From positions 124,001 through 188,000 of the forward strand of contig NW_027490134.1 of the NCBI RefSeq assembly GCF_050948175.1: a stretch of DNA of 64,000 nucleotides. Reading direction: 5' to 3'. Under the pieces are notes generated by a model. It did no database searches. It saw nothing but the letters and a program-made list of their open reading frames with translations, and was not told the DNA's origin. Positions 1 to 13,600 of the stretch are shown piece after piece; position 1 is the stretch's first letter, and every line of letters begins with the position of its first letter. The position numbers were made by a program, and so were the translations under genes. Source of the stretch: Xylocopa sonorina (Eukaryota; Arthropoda; Insecta; Hymenoptera; Apidae).

Positions 1-750
1 AGTGTTTCATGATAAGATATAATATTCATTGCGATGTTTCACTTATACCTCGTATTCACTTCGAATCGATGTAAATGCGACACTTCCTTGCAAGGAAATA
101 GCGTTCGCAGAAGTCTTCGTATCGTAGCAAGAGAGTTCTAGTGCTTTTTAAATCGCGATAGCGCATCTCATTACCATGTTTCATGAAAAGATATAATATT
201 CATTGTGCAGTGTTATGTATTACTCGTCTCCACTTCAAATGAATGTAATGCTTCTTAAAACGTGATATGGCATTTCATTTCTATGTTTCATGATAAGATA
301 TAATATTCATTGCGAATTGTCATGTATGCCTCGTATTCACTTCAAAAGAATGTAAATGCGACACTTCTTTGCTAGAAAATAGCGTTTGCAGATGTCTACG
401 TATCGTAGCAATAGAGATCTAATGCATCTTAAAACGAGATGTCGCATCTCATTCCTCTGTTTCATGATAAGATATAATATTCATTGCGAAGTGTCATGTA
501 CACCTCGTACGTACTTCAAAAGAATGTAAATGCGACACTTCCTTGCAAGGAAATAGCGTTCGCAGAAGTCTTCGTATCGTAGCAAGAGAGTTCTAGTGCT
601 TTTTAAATCGCGTTAGCGCATCTCATTACCATGTTTCATGAAAAGATATAATATTCATTGTGCAGTGTTATGTATTACTCGTCTCCACTTCAAATGAATG
701 TAATGCTTCTTAAAACGTGATACGACATTTCATTTCGATGTTTCATGATA
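1..750 (+). repeat. Two-copy 454-bp higher-order unit with a truncated monomer
   Basis: A 454-bp period (two full 174-bp monomers plus one of 106 bp) occurs twice. The truncated monomer lacks about 68 bp, so that GAATGTAA joins TGCTTCTTAAAACG directly; the junctions are near 248 and 702, exactly 454 apart. The flanking variants TTGCAAGGAAATAGCGTTCG and the following GTGCTTTTTAAATCGCG recur at the same spacing. This shows that a deletion arose once and was then copied as part of a larger unit. Confidence 0.85.
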
Positions 751-867
751 AGATATAATATTCATTGCCAAGTGTCATGTATACCTCGTATTCACATCAA
801 AAGAATGTAAGTGCGACACTTCCTTGCTAGGAAATAGCATTTGCAGATGTCTACGTATCGTAGCTAT

Positions 868-3800
868 AGTGTTCTAATGCTTCTTAAAACGAAATATCGC
901 AAATCATTTCTATGTTTCATGATAAAATATAATATTCATTGTGGAGTGTTATGTATACCTCGCCTACACCACAAATGAATGTAAATGAGACACTTCCTTT
1001 CTTGGAAATTACTTTTCCAGATGTCTACGTAACGTATCAATAGAGTTCTAATGTCTGTTAAAACGCGATATCGCATCTCATTTCTATGTTTCATGATAAG
1101 GTATAATATTCATTGCGAAATGTCACTTATAGCTCGCATACACTTCAAATGAATGTAAATGCGACACATCCTTGCTAGGAAATAGCGTTTCCAGATATCC
1201 ACGTATCGTAGCAATAGATTTCTAATGCTTCTTAAAACGCGATATCGCATCTCATTTCTATGTTTCTTGATAGGATATAATATTCATTGCGAAATGTCAC
1301 TTATACCTCGCATAAACTTCAAATGAATGTAAATGCGACATTTCCTTGCTAGGAAATAGCGTTTGCAGATGTACACGTATCGTACCAGTAGGGTTCTAAT
1401 GCTGCTTAAAACTCGATATCGCATCACATTCCTATGTTTCATGACAAGATATAATATTCATTGCGAAGTGTCATGTATACCTCGTATTCACTTCAGAAGA
1501 ATGTAAATGCGACTATTCCTTGCTAGGAAATGGCGTTTGCAGATGCCTACGTATCGTAACGGTAGAGTTTTAATGCTTCGTAGATCGCGATATCGCATCC
1601 CATTTATATGTTTCATGATAAGATATAATATTCATTGCGAAGTGTCATGTATACCTCGTATTCACTTCAAAAGGATGTAAACGCAAATCTTCCTTGCTTG
1701 GAAATAGCTTTCGCAGATGCCTACGTATCGTATCTATAGAGTTCTAGTGCTTCTTAAATCGCGATATTGCATCTCATTTCTATGTTACATGATAAGATAT
1801 AATATTCATTGCGAAGTGTCATGTGTACCTCGCACACACTTCCAATGAATGTAAATGCGACACTTCCTTGCTAGGAAATGGCGTTTCCGGATGACTACGA
1901 ATCGAAACAATAGAGATCAAATGCTTCTTAAAACGAGATGTCGCATCTCATTTCTATGTTTCATGATAAGATATAATATTCATTGTGCAGTGTTATGTAC
2001 TCCACGCACACACTTCGAATGAATGTAAATGCGACACTTCCTTGCTAGGAAATAGCGCTTGCAGATGTCTACGTATCGAAGCAATAGAGCTCCAATGCTT
2101 CTTAAAACCAGATATCGCAAATCATTTCTATGTTTCATGATGAGATATAATATCCATTGCGAAGTGTCATGTGTACCTCGCATACACTTCAAATGAATGA
2201 TAATGCGTCACTTCCTTGCTAGGAAATAGGGTTGGCAGGTGTCTGCGTATCGAAGCAATAGAGTTCTAATGCTTCTTAAAACGAAATATCGCAAATCATT
2301 TCTATGTTTCATGATAAAATATAATATTCATTGTGGAGTGTTATGTATACCTCGCCTACACCACAAATGAATGTAAATGAGACACTTCCTTTCTTGGAAA
2401 TTACTTTTCCAGATGTCTACGTAACGTATCAATAGAGTTCTAATGTCTGTTAAAACGCGATATCGCATCTCATTTCTATGTTTCATGATAAGGTATAATA
2501 TTCATTGCGAAATGTCACTTATAGCTCGCATACACTTCAAATGAATGTAAATGCGACACATCCTTGCTAGGAAATAGCGTTTCCAGATATCCACGTATCG
2601 TAGCAATAGATTTCTAATGCTTCTTAAAACGCGATATCGCATCTCATTTCTATGTTTCTTGATAGGATATAATATTCATTGCGAAATGTCACTTATACCT
2701 CGCATAAACTTCAAATGAATGTAAATGCGACATTTCCTTGCTAGGAAATAGCGTTTGCAGATGTACACGTATCGTACCAGTAGGGTTCTAATGCTGCTTA
2801 AAACTCGATATCGCATCACATTCCTATGTTTCATGACAAGATATAATATTCATTGCGAAGTGTCATGTATACCTCGTATTCACTTCAGAAGAATGTAAAT
2901 GCGACTATTCCTTGCTAGGAAATGGCGTTTGCAGATGCCTACGTATCGTAACGGTAGAGTTTTAATGCTTCGTAGATCGCGATATCGCATCCCATTTATA
3001 TGTTTCATGATAAGATATAATATTCATTGCGAAGTGTCATGTATACCTCGTATTCACTTCAAAAGGATGTAAACGCAAATCTTCCTTGCTTGGAAATAGC
3101 TTTCGCAGATGCCTACGTATCGTATCTATAGAGTTCTAGTGCTTCTTAAATCGCGATATTGCATCTCATTTCTATGTTACATGATAAGATATAATATTCA
3201 TTGCGAAGTGTCATGTGTACCTCGCACACACTTCCAATGAATGTAAATGCGACACTTCCTTGCTAGGAAATGGCGTTTCCGGATGACTACGAATCGAAAC
3301 AATAGAGATCAAATGCTTCTTAAAACGAGATGTCGCATCTCATTTCTATGTTTCATGATAAGATATAATATTCATTGTGCAGTGTTATGTACTCCACGCA
3401 CACACTTCGAATGAATGTAAATGCGACACTTCCTTGCTAGGAAATAGCGCTTGCAGATGTCTACGTATCGAAGCAATAGAGCTCCAATGCTTCTTAAAAC
3501 CAGATATCGCAAATCATTTCTATGTTTCATGATGAGATATAATATCCATTGCGAAGTGTCATGTGTACCTCGCATACACTTCAAATGAATGATAATGCGT
3601 CACTTCCTTGCTAGGAAATAGGGTTGGCAGGTGTCTGCGTATCGAAGCAATAGAGTTCTAATGCTTCTTAAAACGAAATATCGCAAATCATTTCTATGTT
3701 TCATGATAAAATATAATATTCATTGTGGAGTGTTATGTATACCTCGCCTAAACCACAAATGAATGTAAATGAGACACTTCCTTTCTTGGAAATTACTTTT

Positions 3801-4780
3801 CCAGATGTCTACGTAACGTATCAATAGAGTTCTAATGTCTGTTAAAACGCGATATCGCATCTCATTTCCATGTTTCATGATAAGGTATAATATTCATTGC
3901 GAAATGTCACTTATAGCTCGCATACACTTCAAATGAATGTAAATGCGACACATCCTTGCTAGGAAATAGCGTTTCCAGATATCTACGTATCGTAGCAATA
4001 GATTTCTAATGCTTCTTAAAACGCGATATCGCATCTCATTTCTATGTTTCTTGATATGATATAATATTCATTGCGAAATGTCACTTATACCTCGCATAAA
4101 CTTCAAATGAATGTAAATGCGACATTTCCTTGCTAGGAAATAGCGTTTGCAGATGTACACGTATCGTAGCAGTAGGGTTCTAATGCTTCTTAAAACTCGA
4201 TATCGCATCATATTCCTATGTTTCATGACAAGATATAATATTCATTGCGAAGTGTCATGTATACCTCGTATTCACTTCAGAAGAATGTAAATGCGACTAT
4301 TCCTTGCTAGGAAATGGCGTTTGCAGATGCCTACGTATCGTAGCGGTAGAGTTTTAATGCTTCGTAGATCGCGATATCGCATCCCATTTATATGTTTCAT
4401 GATAAGATATAATATTCATTGCGAAGTGTCATGTATACCTCGTATTCACTTCAGAAGAATGTAAATGCGACTATTCCTTGCTAGGAAATGGCGTTTGCAG
4501 ATGCCTACGTATCGTAGCGGTAGAGTTTTAATGCTTCGTAGATCGCGATATCGCATCCCATTTATATGTTTCATGATAAGATATAATATTCATTGCGAAG
4601 TGTCATGTATACCTCGTATTCACTTCAAAAGGATGTAAACGCAAATCTTCCTTGCTTGGAAATAGCTTTCGCAGATGCCTACGTATCGTATCTATAGAGT
4701 TCTAGTGCTTCTTAAATCGCGATATTGCATCTGATTTCTATGTTACATGATAAGATATAATATTCATTGCGAAGTGTCAT
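868..4780 (+). repeat. 8-monomer higher-order repeat (1392 bp), about 2.7 copies
   Basis: Three successive copies start near 868, 2260 and 3652. Landmarks such as GAAATATCGCAAATCATTTC and CATTGTGGAGTGTTATG recur at spacing 1392, which is 8 x 174. Copies 1 and 2 show no difference in the stretches I compared. Copy 3 carries several substitutions (for example CCTAAACCAC instead of CCTACACCAC near 3748) and one extra monomer: the block 4255-4428 is repeated at 4429-4602. Similarity to the earlier copies stops near 4780. Confidence 0.92.
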
Positions 4781-5454
4781 GTATACCTTGTATTCACTTC
4801 AAAAGAATGTAAATGCGACACTCCCATGCTAGGAAACAGCGTTTGCAGATGTCACCGCATCGAGGCCATAGACTTCTAATGCTTCTTACAACGCGATATC
4901 GCATCTCTCTTCTATGTTTCATGATAAGATATAGTATTCATTGCGAAGTGTCATGTATACCTCATATTCACTTCATCAGAATGTAAATGCGAAACTTCCA
5001 TGCAAGGAAATAGCGTTTGCAGATGTCTCCGCATCAAGGCAAAAGGGTTCTAATGCTTCTTAAAACGCGATATCGCATATCCCTTCTAGGTTTCACGATA
5101 AGATATGATATCCATTGCGAAGTGTCGTGTACACCTCGTATTCACTTCAAAAGAATGTAAATGCGACTATTGCTTGCTAGGAAATAGCGTTTGCAAATGT
5201 CTGCGTATCGTAGCAATAAATTTCTAATGCTACTTAAATCGCGATATCGCATCTCATCTATATGTTTCGTGATAAGATATAATATTCATTGCGAAGTGTC
5301 ATGTATACCTCGTATTCACTTCAAAAGAATGTAAGAGCGACACTTCCATGCTAGGAAATAGCGTTTGCAGATGTCTCCGCATCGAGGCCATAGAGTTCTA
5401 ATGCTTCTTACGACGCGATATCGCATCTCTCATCTATGTTTCATGATAAGATAT

Positions 5455-5990
5455 AATATTCATTCCGAAGTGTCATGTAAACCTCGAATTCGCTTCAAAA
5501 GAATGTAAATGCGACTATTGCTTGCTAGGAAATAGCGTTTGCAGATGTCTACGTGTCGTAGCAATAGAGTTCTAATGCTTCTCAAAACGCGATATCGCAC
5601 CACATTTCTATGCTTCACGATAAGATGTAATATTCATTGCGAAGTGTCATGTATACCCCGTATTCACTCCAAAAGAATGTAAATGCGACTATTGCTTGTT
5701 AGGAAGTAGCGTTTGCAGATGTGTACGTATCGCAGCAATAGAGATCTAATGCTACTTAATTCGCGATATCGCATCTCATTTCTATGTTTCGTGATAAGTT
5801 ATAATATTCATTCGGAAGTGTCATGTAAGCCTCGAATTCGCTTCAAAAGAATGTAAATGCGACTATTGCTTGCTAGGAAATAGCGTTTGCAGATGTCTAC
5901 GTGTCGTAGCAATAGAGTTCTAATGCTTCTCAAAACGCGATATCGCACCACATTTCTATGCTTCACGATAAGATATAATATTCATTGCGA
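5455..5990 (+). repeat. Two-monomer (348-bp) local duplication
   Basis: A block beginning ATTC followed by a GAAGTGTCATGTAA variant and CTCGAATTCGCTTC, then GTGTCGTAGCAATAG, occurs at about 5455 and again 348 bp later at about 5803. A further similar block lies at about 15547. The unit is again an integral number of monomers, and both copies carry the distinctive CACCACATTTCTATGCTTCACG segment. Confidence 0.75.
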
Positions 5991-6545
5991 AGTGTCGTGT
6001 ACACCTCGCATTCACTTTAAAAGAATGTAAATGCGACTATTGCTTGCTAGGAAATAGCGTTTATAAATGTCTACGTATCGTAGCAATAGAGTTCTAATTC
6101 TACTTAAATCGCGATATCGCATCACATCTATATGTTTCGCGATAAGATATAATATTCTTTGCGAAAAGTTATGTATTCCTCGTCTACACTCCAAAGGAAT
6201 GTAAATGCGGCACTTCCTTGCTAGGAAATAGCACTTGCAGATATCTACGTATCGAAGCAATAGATTTGTAATGCTTCTTACATCGCGATATCGCATATCA
6301 TTTCTATGTTTCAAGATAAGATATAAAATTCTTTGCGAAGTGTCATGTATACCTCGTATTCACTTCAATGGAATGTAAATGCGACATTTTGTTTCTAGGA
6401 AATAGTGTTTCCAGATATCTACGTATTCAAGCAATAGAGTTCTAATGCATCGTAAATCGCGATATCGCGTCTCATTTCTATGTTTCATGATAAGATATAA
6501 TATTCATTGTGCAGTGTTACGTATACCTCGCATTCGCTACAAAGG

Positions 6546-9000
6546 AATGTAAATGCGACACTTCCATGCTAGGAACTAGCGTTTCCAGATGTCTAGGTTT
6601 CGAAGCAATAGAGTTCTAATGCTTCTTAAAACGGGATATTGCTTCTCATTCCTATGTTTCATGATAAGATATAATATTCATTGCGGAGTGGCATGTGTAC
6701 CTCGCATACACTTCAAATGAATGTAAATGCGGCACTTCCTTGCTAGGAAATACCGCTTGCAGATGTCCACGTATCGTAGCAATAGAGTTCCTTTGCTTCT
6801 TAAAACGCGATATCGCATCTCATTCGTATGTTTCGTGATAAGATATAATATTCATTCCGAAGTGCCACGTATACCTCGCATTCACTTCAAAGGAATGTAT
6901 ACGCGACACTTCCTTGCTAGGAAATAGCTGTTGCAGAAATCTACGTATCGAAGCAACAGATTTCTAATGCTACTTAAAACGAGATATCGCATCTCATTTC
7001 TATGGTTTTTGATAAGGTATAATATTCATTGCGGAGTGTCATGTAAAGCTCGTATTCTCTTCAAAAGAATGTAAACACGACACTTCCTTGCTTGGAAATA
7101 GAGTTTGCAGATGTTTACGTATCGAAGCAATATAGTTCTAATGCTTCTCAAAACGCGATATCGCATCTCATTTCTATGTTTCATGATAAGATATAATATT
7201 CGTTGCGAAGTGCTATGTACTCCTCGTCTACAATTACAATGAATGCAATTGCAACACTTCCTTGCAAGAAAATAGCGTTTGCAGATGTCTACGTATCGTA
7301 GCAATAGAGTTCTAATGCTTCTCAAAACGCGAAATCGCACCTCATTCCTATGCTTCACGATAAGATATAATATTCATTGCGAAGTGTCATGTAAACCTCG
7401 AATTCACTTCAAAAGAATGTAAATGCGACTATTGCTTGCTAGGAAATAGCGTTTGCAGATGTCTACGTATCGTAGCAATAGAGTTCTAATGCTTCTCAAA
7501 ACGCAATATCGCACCTCATTCCTATGCTTCACGATAAGATATAATATTCATTGCGAAGTGTCATGTATACCCCGTATTCACTCCAAAAGAATGTAAATGC
7601 GACTATTGCTTGCTAGGAAATAGCATTTGCAGATGTCTACGTATCGTAGCAATAGAGTTCTAATGCTACTTAGGTCGCGATATTGCATCTCATTTATATG
7701 TTTCGTGATAAGATATAATATTCATTCCGAAGTGACATATATACCTCGAATTCACTTCAAAAGAATGTAAATGCGACACTTCCATGCTAGGAAATAGCGT
7801 TTCCAGATGTCTAGGTTTCGAAGCAATAGAGTTCTAATGCTTCTTAAAACGGGATATTGCTTCTCATTTCTATGTTTCATGATAAGATATAATATTCATT
7901 GCGGAGTGGCATGTGTACCTCGCATACACTTCAAATGAATGTAAATGCGGCACTTCCTTGCTAGGAAATACCGCTTGCAGATGTCCACGTATCGTAGCAA
8001 TAGAGTTCCTTTGCTTCTTAAAACGCGATATCGCATCTCATTCGTATGTTTCGTGATAAGATATAATATTCATTCCGAAGTGCCACGTATACCTCGCATT
8101 CACTTCAAAGGAATGTATACGCGACACTTCCTTGCTAGGAAATAGCTGTTGCAGAAATCTACGTATCGAAGCAACAGATTTCTAATGCTACTTAAAACGA
8201 GATATCGCATCTCATTTCTATGGTTTTTGATAAGGTATAATATTCATTGCGGAGTGTCATGTAAAGCTCGTATTCTCTTCAAAAGAATGTAAACACGACA
8301 CTTCCTTGCTTGGAAATAGAGTTTGCAGATGTTTACGTATCGAAGCAATATAGTTCTAATGCTTCTCAAAACGCGATATCGCATCTCATTTCTATGTTTC
8401 ATGATAAGATATAATATTCGTTGCGAAGTGCTATGTACTCCTCGTCTACAATTACAATGAATGCAATTGCAACACTTCCTTGCAAGAAAATAGCGTTTGC
8501 AGATGTCTACGTATCGTAGCAATAGAGTTCTAATGCTTCTCAAAACGCGAAATCGCACCTCATTCCTATGCTTCACGATAAGATATAATATTCATTGCGA
8601 AGTGTCATGTAAACCTCGAATTCACTTCAAAAGAATGTAAATGCGACTATTGCTTGCTAGGAAATAGCGTTTGCAGATGTCTACGTATCGTAGCAATAGA
8701 GTTCTAATGCTTCTCAAAACGCAATATCGCACCTCATTCCTATGCTTCACGATAAGATATAATATTCATTGCGAAGTGTCATGTATACCCCGTATTCACT
8801 CCAAAAGAATGTAAATGCGACTATTGCTTGCTAGGAAATAGCATTTGCAGATGTCTACGTATCGTAGCAATAGAGTTCTAATGCTACTTAGGTCGCGATA
8901 TTGCATCTCATTTATATGTTTCGTGATAAGATATAATATTCATTCCGAAGTGACATATATACCTCGAATTCACTTCAAAAGAATGTAAATGCGACACTTC
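6546..9000 (+). repeat. 7-monomer higher-order repeat (1218 bp), two copies
   Basis: The segment from about 6546 to 7763 recurs from about 7764 to 8998 at spacing 1218, which is 7 x 174. Shared private variants include GTTTCCAGATGTCTAGGTTTCG, GATATTGCTTCTCATT and CTCATTTCTATGGTTTTTGA. Differences are few, such as GGAACTAGCG versus GGAAATAGCG. The next monomer at 9001 switches to GTTTGCAGATATCTCAGC, marking the end of the second copy. Confidence 0.9.
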
Positions 9001-12000
9001 CATGCTAGGAAATAGCGTTTGCAGATATCTCAGCATCGAGGCAATAGGGTTCTGATGCTTCTTAAAACGCGATGTCGCATCTCACTTCTATGTTACATGA
9101 TAATATATAATGTTCTTTGCGAAATGTCATGTATACCTCGTATTCACTTCAAAAGAATGTAAATGCGACTATTCCTTGCTAGGGCATAGCGTTTGCAGAT
9201 GCCTACGTATCGTAGCAATAGAGTTCTAATGCTTCTTAGATCGTGATATCGCATCTCATTTCTATATTTCGTGATAAGTTATAATATTCATTCCGAAGTG
9301 TCATGTAAACCTCGAATTCACTTCAAAAGAATGTAAATGCGACTATAGCTTGCTAGGAAATAGCGTTTGCAGATGTCTACGTATCGTAGCAATAGAGTTC
9401 TAATGCTACATAAATCGCGATATCGCATCTCACTTTTATGTTACATGATAAGATATAATGTTCTTTGCGAAGTGTCATGTACACCTCGTATTCACTACAA
9501 AAGAATGTAAATGCGACACTTCCATGCTAGGAAATAGCGTTTGCAGATATCTCCGCATCGAGGCAATAGGGTTCTAATGCTTCTTAAAACGCGATGTCGC
9601 ATCTCACTTCTATGTTACATGATAATATATAATGTTCATTGCGAAGTGTCATGTATACCTCGCATTCACTTCAAAAGAATGTAAATGCGACACTTCCATG
9701 CTAGGGAATAGCGTTTGCAGATATCTCCGCATCGAGGCAATAGGGTTCTAATGCTTCTTATGACGCGATATCGCATCTCACTTTTATGTTACATGATAAG
9801 ATATAATATTCATTCCGAAGTGTCATGTATACCTCGAATTCACTTCAAAAGAATGTAAATGCGACACTTCCATGCTAGGGAATAGCGTTTGCAGATATCT
9901 CCGCATCGAGGCAATAGGGTTCTAATGCTTCTTATGACGCGATATCGCATCTCACTTTTATGTTACATAATAAGATATAATGTTCTTTGCGAAGTGTCAT
10001 CTATACCTCGTATTTACTTCAAAAGAATGTAAATGCGAATCTTCCTTGCTAGGAAATAGCGTTTGCAGATGTCTCCGCATCGAGGCCATAGAGATCTAAT
10101 GCTTCTTAAAACGCGATATCGCATCTCTCTTCTATGTTTCATGATAAGATATAATATTCAGTGCGAAGTGTCATGTATACCTCGTGTTCACTTCAAAAGA
10201 ATGTAAATGCGACTATTGCTTGCTAGGAAATAGCGTTTGTAGATGTCTACGTATCGTAGCAAAAGAGTCCTAATGCTTCTTAAAACGAGATGTCACATTT
10301 CACTTCTATGTTTGGTGGTAAGATGTAATATTCATTGCGAAGTGTCATGTATACCTCGTATTCACTCCAAACGAATGTAAATGCGACACTTCCATGCTAG
10401 GAAATAGCGTTTGCAGATGTCTACGTATCGTTGCAATAAAGTTCTAATGCTTCTTAGATCGCGATATCGCATCTCATTTCTATGTTTCGTGATAAGTTAT
10501 AATGTTCATTTCGATGTGACATATATACCTCGAATTCACTTCAAAAGAATGTAAATGCGACTACTGCTTGCTAGGAAATAGCGTTTGCAGATGTCTACGT
10601 ATCGTAGCAATAGAGTTCTAATGGTACTTAAATCGCGATATCGCATCCCATTTATACGTTTCGTGATAAGATATAATATTCATTGCGAAGTGTCATGTAT
10701 ACCTCGTATTCACTTCAAAAGAACGTAAATGCGACGTTTCCATCCTAGGAAATAGCGTTTGCAGATGTCTACATATCGTAGCAAAAGAGACCTAATGCTT
10801 CTTAAAACGAGATGACGCACCTCATTCCTATGCTTCACGATAAGATATAATATTCATTGCGAAGTGTCATGTATACCCCGTATTCACTCCAAAAGAATGT
10901 AAATGCGACTATTGCTTGCTAGGAAATAGCATTTGCAGATGTCTACGTATCGTAGCAATAGAGTTCTAATGCTACTTAAGTCGCGATATCGCATCTCATT
11001 TATATGTTTCGTGATAAGATATAATATTCATTCCGAAGTGACATATATACCTCGAATTCACTTCAAAAGAATGTAAATGCGACACTTCCATGCTAGGAAA
11101 TAGCGTTTGCAGATATCTCAGCATCGAGGCAATAGGGTTCTGATGCTTCTTAAATCGCGATGTCGCATCTCACTTCTATGTTACATGATAATATATAATG
11201 TTCTTTGCGAAATGTCATGTATACCTCGTATTCACTTCAAAAGAATGTAAATGCGACTATTCCTTGCTAGGGCATAGCGTTTGCAGATGCCTACGTATCG
11301 TAGCAATAGAGTTCTAATGCTTCTTAGATCGTGATATCGCATCTCATTTCTATATTTCGTGATAAGTTATAATATTCATTCCGAAGTGTCATGTAAACCT
11401 CGAATTCACTTCAAAAGAATGTAAATGCGACTATAGCTTGCTAGGAAATAGCGTTTGCAGATGCCTACGTATCGTAGCAATAGAGTTCTAATGCTACATA
11501 AATCGCGATATCGCATCTCACTTTTATGTTACATGATAAGATATAATGTTCTTTGCGAAGTGTCATGTACACCTCGTATTCACTACAAAAGAATGTAAAT
11601 GCGACACTTCCATGCTAGGAAATAGCGTTTGCAGATATCTCCGCATCGAGGCAATAGGGTTCTAATGCTTCTTAAAACGCGATGTCGCATCTCACTTCTA
11701 TGTTACATGATAATATATAATGTTCATTGCGAAGTGTCACGTATACCTCGCACTCACTTCAAAAGAATGTAAATGCGACTACTCCTTGCAAGGAAATAGC
11801 GTTTGCAGATGTCTACGTATCGTAGCAATAGAGTGCCAATGCTTCTTAGATCGCGATATCGCATCTCATTTCTATGTTTCGTGATAAGTTATAATATTCA
11901 TTCCGAAGTGTCATCTATACCTCGAATTCACTTCAAAAGAATGCAAATGCGACACTTCCATGCTAGGGAATAGCGTTTGCAGATATCTCCGCATCGAGGC

Positions 12001-13600
12001 AATAGGGTTCTAATGCTTCTTATGACGCGATATCGCATCTCACTTTTATGTTACATAATAAGATATAATGTTCTTTGCGAAGTGTCATCTATACCTCGTA
12101 TTTACTTCAAAAGAATGTAAATGCGAATCTTTCTTGCTAGGAAATAGCGTTTGCAGATGTCTCCACATCGAGGCCATAGAGATCTAATGCTTCTTAAAAC
12201 GCGATATCGCATCTCTCTTCTATGTTTCATGATAAGATATAATATTCAGTGCGAAGTGTCATGTACACCTCGTATTCACTACAAAAGAATGTAAACGCGA
12301 CACTTCCATGCTAGGAAATAGCGTTTGCAGATATCTCCGCATCGAGGCAATAGGGTTCTAATGCTTCTTAAAACGCGATGTCGCATCTCACTTCTATGTT
12401 ACATGATAATATATAATGTTCATTGCGAAGTGTCATGTATACCTCGTATTCACTTCAAAAGAATGTAAATGCGACACTTCCATGCTAGGGAATAGCGTTT
12501 GCAGATATCTCCGCATCGAGGCAATAGGGTTCTAATGCTTCTTATGACGCGATATCGCATCTCACTTTTATGTTACATGATAAGATATAATATTCATTCC
12601 GAAGTGTCATGTATACCTCGAATTCACTTCACAAGAATGTAGATGCGACACTTCCATGCTAGGGAATAGCGTTTGCAGATATCTCCGCATCGAGGCAATA
12701 GGGTTCTAATGCTTCTTATGACGCGATATCGTATCTCACTTTTATGTTACATAATAAGATATAATGTTCTTTGCAAAGTGTCATCTATACCTCGTATTTA
12801 CTTCAAAAGAATGTAAATGCGAATCTTCCTTGCTAGGAAATAGCGTTTGCAGATGTCTCCGCATCGAGGCCATAGAGATCTAGTGCTTCTTAAAACGCGA
12901 TATCGCATCTCTCTTCTATGTTTCATGATAAGATATAATATTCAGTGCGAAGTGTCATGTATACCTCGTGTTCACTTCAAAAGAATGTAAATGCGACTAT
13001 TGCTTGCTAGGAAATAGCGTTTGCAGATGTCTACGTATCGTAGCAAAAGAGTCCTAATGCTTCTTAAAACGAGATGTCACATTTCACTTCTATGTTTGGT
13101 GGTAAGATGTAATATTCATTGCGAAGTGTCATGTATACCTCGTATTCACTCCAAACGAATGTAAATGCGACACTTCCATGCTAGGAAATAGCGTTTGCAG
13201 ATGTCTACGTATCGTTGCAATAAAGTTCTAATGCTTCTTAGATCGCGATATCGCATCTCATTTCTATGTTTCGTGATAAGTTATAATGTTCATTCCGATG
13301 TGACATATATACCTCGAATTCACTTCAAAAGAATGTAAATGCGACTACTGCTTGCTAGGAAATAGCGTTTGCAGATGTCTACGTATCGTAGCAATAGAGT
13401 TCTAATGGTACTTAAATCGCGATATCGCATCCCATTTATATGTTTCGTGATAAGATATAATATTCATTGCGAAGTGTCATGTATACCTCGTATTCACTTC
13501 AAAAGAACGTAAATGCGACGTTTCCATCCTAGGAAATAGCGTTTGCAGATGTCTACATATCGCAGCAAAAGAGACCTAATGCTTCTTAAAACGAGATGTC
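8722..13600 (+). repeat. Overlapping 12-, 4- and 16-monomer block duplications
   Basis: The block from about 8722 recurs at about 10810 (offset 2088, 12 monomers) and is followed until about 11780; similarity then lapses for about one monomer and resumes to about 12250. The ACATAATAAGATATAATGTTC variant occurs at 9963, 12051 and 12747, giving offsets of 2088 and 696 (4 monomers). The block 10155-10810 recurs at 12940-13590 (offset 2784, 16 monomers). The 10810 block also has a relative near 14300 (offset 3480, 20 monomers). All offsets stay in monomer register, which fits repeated unequal exchange. Confidence 0.82.
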
